DNA of 64,000 bases from Aurantimonas sp. 22II-16-19i (GTDB lineage: Bacteria; Pseudomonadota; Alphaproteobacteria; Rhizobiales; Rhizobiaceae), in the NCBI RefSeq assembly GCF_002088275.1, contig NZ_AQQS01000019.1, positions 1 to 64,000 of the forward strand. The letters run 5' to 3'. The notes under the pieces were generated by a model, which saw only the letters and a list, made by a program, of their open reading frames with translations, searched no databases and was not told where the DNA came from. The translations under genes and the position numbers were made by a program. Positions 57,835 through 64,000 of this stretch are shown in pieces; within the stretch, counting starts at the first letter, position 1, and the number at the start of each line of letters is the position of its first letter.

Positions 57835-58562
57835 CCATCCCCCTGTTTCGCGAGGATGCCTACCTCTCGACCGTCGAGGCGGCGGTGACCGGCATCCGCG
57901 AGGACGGCGGCATTCTCCTCGACCGGACGGTGTTCTACGCCACCTCCGGCGGCCAGCCGGGCGACACCGGGCATTTCGAGCGCGCCGACGGCTCGCTCAT
58001 CAGGATCGGCGCCACCATCACCGGCGAGACCAAGGAGGTGATCGTCCACCTCCCCGAGGCCGGCCAGCCGGTCCCGGCGATCGGCGAGAGCCTCGTCCTC
58101 CACATCGACTGGAAGCGGCGCTACCGGCTGATGCGCATGCACACGGCCTGCCACATCCTGTCCGTCGTCCTGCCCTATCCCATCACCGGCGCCTCGGTCG
58201 GCGAGGAGGAGAGCCGGGTCGATTTCGATCTGACCGAAGCGTCGGCCGACAAGGCGGAGGTGACGGAGAAGATGATGGCGATCGTCTCGGCCAACCACCC
58301 CGTCTTCACCCGCTGGATCACCGACGCCGAGCTCGACGAAAATCCGGGCCTCGTCAAATCCGCCAATGTCCGCCCGCCGCGCGGCCTCGGCCGCATCCGC
58401 CTCGTGTGCATCGGCGCGGACGGCGCGGTCGACACCCAGCCCTGCGGCGGCACCCATGTCTCGGAGACCCAGGAGGTCGGCGAAATCCACGTCTCCAGGA
58501 TCGAGAAGAAGGGCAGGGAGAACCGGAGGTTCAGGCTGCGGTTCGGGGCGATGCCGGATTAG
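57831..58562 (+). CDS. Alanyl-tRNA editing protein (AlaX-like)
   Basis: A protein of 243 aa. The domain is homologous to the editing domain of AlaRS and hydrolyses mischarged Ser- or Gly-tRNA(Ala). The four zinc ligands are visible: MHTACHIL (two His in HxxxH) and QPCGGTHV (Cys and His). TVFYATSGGQPGDTG is the conserved N-terminal motif. It is coupled to cysK by ATGA, an arrangement that keeps serine-related metabolism and tRNA proofreading together. Confidence 0.92.
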   Translation: MTIPLFREDAYLSTVEAAVTGIREDGGILLDRTVFYATSGGQPGDTGHFERADGSLIRIGATITGETKEVIVHLPEAGQPVPAIGESLVLHIDWKRRYRLMRMHTACHILSVVLPYPITGASVGEEESRVDFDLTEASADKAEVTEKMMAIVSANHPVFTRWITDAELDENPGLVKSANVRPPRGLGRIRLVCIGADGAVDTQPCGGTHVSETQEVGEIHVSRIEKKGRENRRFRLRFGAMPD

Positions 58563-58697
58563 GACCGACGGCGAATTACGCCGGCCCCGCCCCGCTTCCG
58601 CCATTGGGCCTGTCCCGGCGAACCCGACGGTTCTTCGCCGATATCACCCTCCCACCCCTATGGCCTTGATCCGCCCCGTCCTCCATATTGCACCGTC

Positions 58698-59555
58698 ATG
58701 ACCCAGAACCCCTTCCTCATCTCGCCGCAGGATCTCGCCGCCGTCATCGGCCGCGACGGCGTCTCGATCGTCGACGCCTCCTGGTACCTGCCGGCGCAGA
58801 ACCGCTTCGCCAAAGCCGAATACGACGCCGGCCACGTCCCGGGCGCCGTGTTCTTCGACCAGGACGACATCGTCGATCCGGCCTCGAGCCTGCCGCACAC
58901 CCTGCCGCCGGCGGACGTCTTCGCCGAAAAGGTCGGCGCGCTCGGCATCTCGGACAGGGACACCATCGTCGTCTATGACGGCATGGGGCTGTTCTCGGCG
59001 CCCCGGGTCTGGTGGCTGTTCCGAACCTTCGGGGCGAAGGACGTGCGGGTTCTCAACGGCGGCTTTCCGGCCTGGCAGGCGGCGAGCCTGCCGGTCGAGA
59101 CGACGGCCCCCGAAAGCCGGCCCGCCGCCTTCGAGGCGCGGCTCGACGAAGGCGCCGCGGTGTTCCTGCCGCAGATGAAGGACATCGTCGCCGCCGGTTC
59201 CCTGCAGATCCTCGACGCGCGCCCGGCCGATCGCTTCGCCGGCGAGGCGCCGGAGCCGCGCCAGGGGGTGCGGGCCGGGCACATGCCGGGCGCCCGCAGC
59301 CTGCCCTTCCTGCAGCTCACCGAAGGCGGCCGGCTGAAGACGCCGGAGGAACTGCGCCGAGCCTTCGCCGAGGCCGGGGTCGATCCCGACCGGCCGTCGG
59401 TGACGAGCTGCGGCTCGGGCGTGACGGCGGCGGTGATCAATCTCGCCCTCGAAAGTGTCGGCAACCGGTCCTCCAGGCTCTATGACGGGTCCTGGACCGA
59501 ATGGGGCTCGGCCGCCGACACGCCGGTGGAGACCGGCCGGGGCGCGAAGACCTGA
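58698..59555 (+). CDS. sseA: 3-mercaptopyruvate sulfurtransferase
   Basis: A protein of 285 aa with two rhodanese domains. The first, inactive one has DASWYLPAQNR and GHVPGAVFFDQDDIVD. The second has the active-site loop VTSCGSGVTAAV; the CGSGVT sequence is specific for mercaptopyruvate sulfurtransferase as against thiosulfate rhodanese. It moves sulfur from 3-mercaptopyruvate to thiols or cyanide. It sits with cysK in a sulfur amino-acid group. Confidence 0.93.
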   Translation: MTQNPFLISPQDLAAVIGRDGVSIVDASWYLPAQNRFAKAEYDAGHVPGAVFFDQDDIVDPASSLPHTLPPADVFAEKVGALGISDRDTIVVYDGMGLFSAPRVWWLFRTFGAKDVRVLNGGFPAWQAASLPVETTAPESRPAAFEARLDEGAAVFLPQMKDIVAAGSLQILDARPADRFAGEAPEPRQGVRAGHMPGARSLPFLQLTEGGRLKTPEELRRAFAEAGVDPDRPSVTSCGSGVTAAVINLALESVGNRSSRLYDGSWTEWGSAADTPVETGRGAKT

Positions 59556-59560
59556 CCGCC

Positions 59561-60109
59561 ATGCGACTTCTTCGAACCCGTGTCACCAGCCTCGAGATGA
59601 AGGCTCGCCCGACGGTCCTCGCGCCGATCCCCTTCGCCGCCGGGACGGTGGCGATCACCGAGGTCCCGTCGATGCCGCTCGCCGAGTACCGGGCGCTCTA
59701 CCGCAAGGTGGGCGAGGCCCACCACTGGACCTCGCGTCTCCTCAGCGACGAACGGCTGAAGCGCGAGATCCACGACGGCGACACCAAGATCTTCGTCATG
59801 ACCGTCGACGGCCGCAGGGCCGGCTGGTTCGAGCTCGACATCCGCCGCGCCGTCAACGAGGTGCGGATCGTCCATTTCGGCATCCTGCCGGAGCATCGCG
59901 GCCGGGGCCTTGCCCATGTCATGCTGTCGCGGGCGATCGTCTGCGCCTTTGCCGGCGATCCCGGCCGGGTGACCATCGAGACCAACACCCTCGACCATCC
60001 CGCCGCTCTCGCCCTCTACCAGAAGCACGGCTTCCGCCCTTACGCGCTGCGCGACGTGCAGACGCCGGCGATCGAGACGATGCGCGAGCCGGTGCGGGCG
60101 CTGTCGTGA
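59561..60109 (+). CDS. GNAT family N-acetyltransferase
   Basis: A protein of 182 aa. The acetyl-CoA motif A is FGILPEHRGRGLAHVMLSRA (Q/RxxGxG/A form), followed by ALALYQKHGFRPY, the typical end of the fold. The substrate is unknown; it may be a small amine or a protein N-terminus. The ATG at 59561 is 5 bp after sseA, and its stop overlaps the GTG of the next gene, so sseA, this gene and the next probably form one unit. Confidence 0.9.
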   Translation: MRLLRTRVTSLEMKARPTVLAPIPFAAGTVAITEVPSMPLAEYRALYRKVGEAHHWTSRLLSDERLKREIHDGDTKIFVMTVDGRRAGWFELDIRRAVNEVRIVHFGILPEHRGRGLAHVMLSRAIVCAFAGDPGRVTIETNTLDHPAALALYQKHGFRPYALRDVQTPAIETMREPVRALS

Positions 60110-61041
60110 GAGTCATCGGCTTTACCGAGGCGGACGGCAAGCTGACCTGGCCGATGGTGGTCGAGGCGCTGGCGGCGGGCCATCGCCGCGCCGCTCCCGA
60201 GATCGGCGACCTCCTGATCGGCAGCGGCGACAACAGGCTGCTCAGCCGCGCCGCCTGGATCGACGGGCTCGGCATCGCGCTGAAATCCGTCACCATCTTT
60301 CCGGACAATCCCCGCGCCGACCCGCCGCGCCCCTCCGTCCAGGGCGGCGTCCTCCTCTTCGATCCGCAGACCGGGGCGCCGAGCGCGGTCATCGATGGCG
60401 GCCTCGTCACCAAGTGGAAGACCGTCGCCGATTCGCTGCTCGGGGCGACGCTCCTCGCCAATCCGGAGCCGAAGACGCTGCTCGTCTGCGGCGCCGGAGC
60501 CGTCGCGGGACATCTCGTCGAGGGCTACCAGGCGCTGTTTCCCTCCCTGAAGACGGTGCTGATCTGGAACCGGACGACGGCCCGCGCCGACGCGCTCGCG
60601 GCATCGGCCGGAGGCGGCGAGGCGACCGTCTGCGTCGCCCTCGATCTTCCCGGCGCGGCGGCGCAGGCGGACATCGTCTCCACCGCCACCATGGCCACGC
60701 AGCCCTTCCTGAAGGGCGAATGGCTGCGGCCCGGCTGCCATGTCGATCTCATCGGCGCCTACACGCCGCAGATGCGCGAGGCGGAGGACGACGTCCTGAC
60801 GCGCGGCGAGATCTTCGTCGATTCGCGCAAGACCACCCTCGGCCACATCGGCGAGATCCAGATCCCGCTCGACGCCGGCACGATCGTTGCCGGCGACATC
60901 CGCGGCGAGCTCCTGGATCTCGTCGCCGGCACGGCCGGCCGCAGCGGCGAGGCGGCGATCACCGTCTTCAAGAACGGTGGCGGCGCCCATCTCGACCTGA
61001 TGGTGGCGGATCTGATCGCACGGGTGCTGGGCGAGGGATAG
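60106..61041 (+). CDS. Ornithine cyclodeaminase / mu-crystallin family protein
   Basis: A protein of 311 aa from a GTG that overlaps the upstream stop (GTGA). It has a Rossmann-like domain with VCGAGAVAGHLVEGY and IWNRTTARADALA, and the family regions GSGDNRLLSR, ALKSVTIFPDNP and FDPQTGAPSAVIDGG. Members include ornithine cyclodeaminase, alanine dehydrogenase and ketimine reductases such as delta-1-pyrroline-2-carboxylate reductase. The exact reaction cannot be assigned. Context suggests amino-acid metabolism. Confidence 0.88.
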   Translation: MRVIGFTEADGKLTWPMVVEALAAGHRRAAPEIGDLLIGSGDNRLLSRAAWIDGLGIALKSVTIFPDNPRADPPRPSVQGGVLLFDPQTGAPSAVIDGGLVTKWKTVADSLLGATLLANPEPKTLLVCGAGAVAGHLVEGYQALFPSLKTVLIWNRTTARADALAASAGGGEATVCVALDLPGAAAQADIVSTATMATQPFLKGEWLRPGCHVDLIGAYTPQMREAEDDVLTRGEIFVDSRKTTLGHIGEIQIPLDAGTIVAGDIRGELLDLVAGTAGRSGEAAITVFKNGGGAHLDLMVADLIARVLGEG

Positions 61042-61188
61042 CATCCCGGCCCGGCCCTCCGCCGCGTCGGGGGATACGAACCGGAACGTCGGAGCGACGC
61101 GACACGTGGCCGGCGACGGGAGGACAGGTTTCGCCGTCCCCTCAGACGCGCTATGGCTTGCCGACAGCATGCCAAGCGGACCTGACCC

Positions 61189-62229
61189 TTGATCCTTCGT
61201 ATCGTCCTCGCCCTTCTCCTCCTGATCGCGGTCGCGCTCCTCGGGCTCTGGCTCTTCGGGCCGCGCGAGCCGGTCCACACGACGGTCAGCTTCGACCCGG
61301 CGGCGATCGGCAGCGATCCCGACACCTATCTGCAGAAAGAGGAAGCCGACATTCCCAATCTGCGGCCGCAGTCGACCAAGGAGATCGTCTGGGCCTATCC
61401 CGCCTCACGGGCGAAGACGCCGCTCTCGATCGTCTACATCCACGGATTTTCCGCCGACAAGGCCGAGACGCGGCCGCTCGCCGACGAGGTGGCGAAGGCG
61501 CTCGGCGCCAATCTCTTCTACACCCGCCTCACCGGCCACGGCCGCGACGGCGCGGCGATGGAGCAGGCGAGCGTCAACGACTGGGTGAACGACCTTGCCG
61601 AGGCCGTGGCGATCGGGCGCCAGCTCGGCACCCGGGTCGTCGTCATCGCCTCCTCGACCGGGGCGACGCTCAGCGCCCTCGGCACGACCATCTCGCCGCC
61701 GATGGCGCCGCACAGGGTCACGCCTCACGTCATGGACGGGGTCGCCGGCCTCGTCTTCATCTCCCCGAACTTCGCCATCAACAGCCGCTGGGCCTTCCTC
61801 CTCGACATGCCCTTTGCCCGCGATCTCTTGCCCCTCCTCGGCGGCGAGACGCGCAGCTTCGAGCCGGTCAATGCCGGCCAGGCCGAACACTGGACGACGG
61901 CCTATCCGATCGGCGCGCTGGCGCCGATGGCGGCGCTGGTGCGGGCGGTGCGCCGCATGGACCTGTCGAAGGCGCGGCCGCTGCCGCTGCTGGTGTTCTT
62001 TTCCCAGGAGGACACGGTCGTCGATCCCGATGCGACGGAGGCCTTCGCGGCGAAGTGGCCGGGGCCGACCGAGGCGGTCGCCGTCCCGGTCACCGGCGAT
62101 CCCTCCCATCACACGCTCGCCGGCGACATCCTGTCGCCGCAGACGACCAGCGAGATCGCCGCCCAGATCACCCGCTGGGTCGAGGCCCTGCCGGCGATGG
62201 CAGGACCCTCTGCGACAACAGGCCGGTAG
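61189..62229 (+). CDS. Membrane-anchored alpha/beta hydrolase
   Basis: A protein of 346 aa from a TTG start at 61189. An N-terminal hydrophobic segment (ILRIVLALLLLIAVALLGLW) would anchor or export it. The hydrolase domain has VYIHGFSADKAE (oxyanion strand), TRLTGHGRDG, a nucleophile elbow VVIASSTGATL, FFSQEDTVVDPDA (acid) and DPSHHTLAGD (His). The elbow is A-S-S-T-G rather than G-x-S-x-G, a tolerated variant. Substrate unknown. About 147 non-coding bp precede it. Confidence 0.85.
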   Translation: MILRIVLALLLLIAVALLGLWLFGPREPVHTTVSFDPAAIGSDPDTYLQKEEADIPNLRPQSTKEIVWAYPASRAKTPLSIVYIHGFSADKAETRPLADEVAKALGANLFYTRLTGHGRDGAAMEQASVNDWVNDLAEAVAIGRQLGTRVVVIASSTGATLSALGTTISPPMAPHRVTPHVMDGVAGLVFISPNFAINSRWAFLLDMPFARDLLPLLGGETRSFEPVNAGQAEHWTTAYPIGALAPMAALVRAVRRMDLSKARPLPLLVFFSQEDTVVDPDATEAFAAKWPGPTEAVAVPVTGDPSHHTLAGDILSPQTTSEIAAQITRWVEALPAMAGPSATTGR

Positions 62230-62275
62230 CCGCCCCCCCGCGCCGCCTGCCCCCGCAAGCGGCGCACGGGTCGCA

Positions 62276-63154
62276 TCAGCCCTTCTCGCCGGCGATCGCC
62301 AGCTGGTAGCTCTCCGGCACGAAGCGGTAGCCGCCGTCCTCGAGCTTCTCGGCATAGCCGATGGCCGGGAACGGCATGTGGTAGCCGATGAACGGGATGC
62401 GTTCGGCGGCGATCCTGTCGAAGACCCGCTTGCGGGTTTCGATTGCCCTCTGCGGATCCATGTCGAAGCCCACCACCCAGTCCGGCTTCTGCAGCGAGGC
62501 GACGAAATGGTTGGCGGTATCGGCCGTCAGCATCAGCCGCTGGCCGGCCGATTCCAGCTCGAACACCATGTGGCCGGGCGTGTGGCCGGGGGCATCGAGG
62601 GCGGTGATGCCGGGAGCGACGCGGTCGCCGTCCCGCAGCAGCGTCATCCTGTCCCGCAAGGGGACGACGAGGCTCTCGACCGTCTTCGCCATTTCGGCCC
62701 GCGCGCCGGTCTTCGCCTCCGGCGACGTCCACCATTCGAACTCGGCTGCGCCGGTGGCATAGCGGGCCTTCGGAAAGGTCGGCTGGCCGCCGGTCATCAA
62801 GCCGAGGATGTGATCGGGATGAAGATGGGTGAGGACGACGAGGGTGACGGCCTCCGGCTGGTAGCCGGCGGCGGCCATCCGCTCGACGAGCTTGCCGTAG
62901 CCATTCGCCTTGCCGCTCTCGCCGAAACCGGTATCGAAGAGAATCAGCTCGCCGCCAAGTTCCACGAGGGTCGGCGTGAAGCCGTTGACGAAGCGGGTCT
63001 CCGGCAGGAAGTTCGCCCGCATCAGGGCGGCCATCTCCGCCTGGCTCCGGTCCTTGCCGAAGGTCGGGTGCGGCCCGTCGGCATGGCGGGTCCCGTCGAG
63101 GATGGTGGTGATGCGCGCATCGCCAAGGGCAAAGCGTTGCCAGCCTGGTGTCAT
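62276..63154 (-). CDS. MBL-fold metallo-hydrolase
   Basis: A protein of 292 aa. The metal-binding motif is VVLTHLHPDHILGL (HxHxDH), with further ligands in APGHTPGHM (His), TADTANHF (Asp) and IGYHMPFPAIGY (His). This is the general metallo-beta-lactamase fold found in lactonases, glyoxalase II and other hydrolases; the spacing recalls AHL-lactonase-like and alkylphosphonate-type members, but the substrate is open. The ATG at 63154 follows AAAAAGGCGAC. A 15-bp tandem repeat lies about 20 bp upstream of the start. Confidence 0.88.
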   Translation of the reverse strand: MTPGWQRFALGDARITTILDGTRHADGPHPTFGKDRSQAEMAALMRANFLPETRFVNGFTPTLVELGGELILFDTGFGESGKANGYGKLVERMAAAGYQPEAVTLVVLTHLHPDHILGLMTGGQPTFPKARYATGAAEFEWWTSPEAKTGARAEMAKTVESLVVPLRDRMTLLRDGDRVAPGITALDAPGHTPGHMVFELESAGQRLMLTADTANHFVASLQKPDWVVGFDMDPQRAIETRKRVFDRIAAERIPFIGYHMPFPAIGYAEKLEDGGYRFVPESYQLAIAGEKG

Positions 63155-63540
63155 GAGTGTCGCCTTTTTCGATGGATGTCTGGACGCTGGATGTCTGGAC
63201 GGCGCCGGAAGCCCGTTCGTGGCCTTCGCCGATCGGCGCGACGAAGCGGTGAACGTCCGGCCCCGCATGCCGGTTGCGTCGGTGGCGCCGCCCCAGCCCC
63301 GGCGCAACGCGGGGAGCCTCGCCCGGCCCGCCGCCCGGCATCCATGATCGCCGCACCGCCCGAAGGCAACCCGCCGCCGGGCGCCATCGGCACGGAACGT
63401 CCCGTCCGGTTCCGGCTTGGCGCTTGGCAGGGCCTTGCCGGATGGCGTAAGGAACCCGGCGAGCATCCGTCGCAAATCCTTCAAAGTCCCGGCGATCCCG
63501 CGAACCTCCGCCGCCGGCTCGCCCCGATCGAAAGCCCGCC
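63155..63540. other. Divergent intergenic region between the MBL gene and trpA
   Basis: This 386-bp stretch has no supported gene. It holds the tandem repeat at 63173-63202 and should contain the promoters for both divergent genes. I looked for a trpB end or a trp leader peptide with Trp codons and saw neither. Confidence 0.5.
63173..63202. repeat. Tandem 15-bp direct repeat upstream of the MBL-fold gene
   Basis: TGGATGTCTGGACGC (63173-63187) is followed immediately by TGGATGTCTGGACGG (63188-63202), with a single difference at the last base. It lies 19-48 bp upstream of the minus-strand start codon, where a repressor or activator could bind. Confidence 0.8.
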
Positions 63541-64000
63541 ATGACCACCCGCATCGAAGCCCGATTCTCTCGTCTGAAGGAAGAGAACCGTCCCGCCCTC
63601 GTCACCTTCGTCATGGCGGGCGATCCGGACCACGAGACGGCGCTGAAGATCGCCGAGGCACTTCCCGCGGCCGGCGCCGACCTCATCGAGCTCGGCATGC
63701 CGTTCTCCGATCCGATGGCCGACGGGCCGGCGATCCAGCGGGCCGGCCTGCGGGCCTTGAAGAACGGCGAGACGCTGAAGAAGACGCTGTCGCTGGTCAG
63801 GGACTTCCGGCGCGGCGACGACGAGACGCCGATCATCCTGATGGGCTACTTCAACCCGGTCTACATCTACGGCGTCGAAGGCTTCGTGAAGGACGCGATC
63901 GAAGCCGGCGTCGACGGGCTGATCGTCGTCGACCTGCCGCCCGAGATGGACGAGGAACTCTGCCTGCCGGCACTGAAGGCCGGGCTGAACTTCATCCGGC
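63541..64000 (+). CDS. trpA: Tryptophan synthase alpha chain (3' end outside the window)
   Basis: The first 153 codons. TrpA cleaves indole-3-glycerol phosphate and channels indole to TrpB. Motifs are [34 protein letters not shown] (with the catalytic Glu in [11 protein letters not shown] and the catalytic Asp equivalent in SDPMADGP), [17 protein letters not shown] and [11 protein letters not shown]. The frame runs on past base 64000. The upstream neighbour is a divergent MBL gene rather than trpB, so trpA here begins its own transcription unit. Confidence 0.95.
   Translation, partial: MTTRIEARFSRLKEENRPALVTFVMAGDPDHETALKIAEALPAAGADLIELGMPFSDPMADGPAIQRAGLRALKNGETLKKTLSLVRDFRRGDDETPIILMGYFNPVYIYGVEGFVKDAIEAGVDGLIVVDLPPEMDEELCLPALKAGLNFIR

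Overview
The window is GC-rich (about two thirds G+C by eye) and reads as chromosome of an alphaproteobacterium, most probably a member of the Rhizobiales/Hyphomicrobiales. The reasons are the rhizobial-type glycerol locus (glpR, glpD and a glpSTPQUV ABC transporter with glpK), the rhizobial-type inositol locus (RpiR-type IolR, IolC with a C-terminal DUF2090 domain, and operators of the form GGAA-N6-TTCC), and long palindromic intergenic repeats of RIME-like appearance. No rRNA, CRISPR array, phage or intact transposase was seen. Genus cannot be fixed from the sequence alone.

Layout. 1-8.8 kb: a partial exported protein, a PfpI/DJ-1 protein, RecX, a LysR regulator, a small exported protein with a repeated motif, a small excisionase-like regulator, and a TRAP transporter (DctQ, DctM) carrying an extra chimeric DctM-like gene between the two subunits, followed by a DUF4424 protein. 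9.1-10.4 kb: a large palindrome and dihydroorotase (pyrC). 10.7-23.5 kb: myo-inositol uptake and catabolism. Two Gfo/Idh/MocA dehydrogenases and a TIM-barrel isomerase face away from iolR, which is followed by an inositol ABC transporter (binding protein, permease, ATPase) and iolC, iolD, iolE, iolB. IolR-type palindromes sit in the divergent promoter and in the transporter promoter. 23.6-31.3 kb: an ExoX-like exonuclease, tRNA-Thr(CGT), a truncated FecCD permease fragment, an aminotransferase, a membrane-transporter/hot-dog thioesterase fusion, and a GGDEF-EAL protein.

31.4-42.8 kb: a truncated KdpE-type DNA-binding fragment, then a tightly packed minus-strand glycan cluster. It contains two separate sugar-nucleotide epimerase/decarboxylases, a glycoside-hydrolase/epimerase fusion, a GT4-like glycosyltransferase, three paralogous CgeB-like glycosyltransferases in tandem and a methyltransferase. 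A zinc-type alcohol dehydrogenase lies upstream. 43-45.5 kb: a histone-deacetylase-like amidohydrolase divergent from a MATE exporter. 45.5-56.7 kb: the glycerol regulon, interrupted between glpQ and glpU by a minus-strand toxin-antitoxin pair whose RelE-type toxin has lost its middle and reading frame. 56.8-64 kb: cysK, an AlaX-type editing protein, 3-mercaptopyruvate sulfurtransferase, a GNAT acetyltransferase, an ornithine-cyclodeaminase homologue, an alpha/beta hydrolase, an MBL-fold hydrolase and the first 153 codons of trpA.

The most unusual objects are (1) the polytopic membrane protein fused to a hot-dog domain that resembles the enediyne-type thioesterases, at 27.0-28.9 kb; (2) the glycan cluster with its glycoside-hydrolase/epimerase fusion, at 31.7-41.4 kb; (3) the chimeric DctM-like gene flanked by a 240-bp direct repeat, at 4.6-5.9 kb; and (4) the inactivated toxin with an intact antitoxin inside the glycerol operon.
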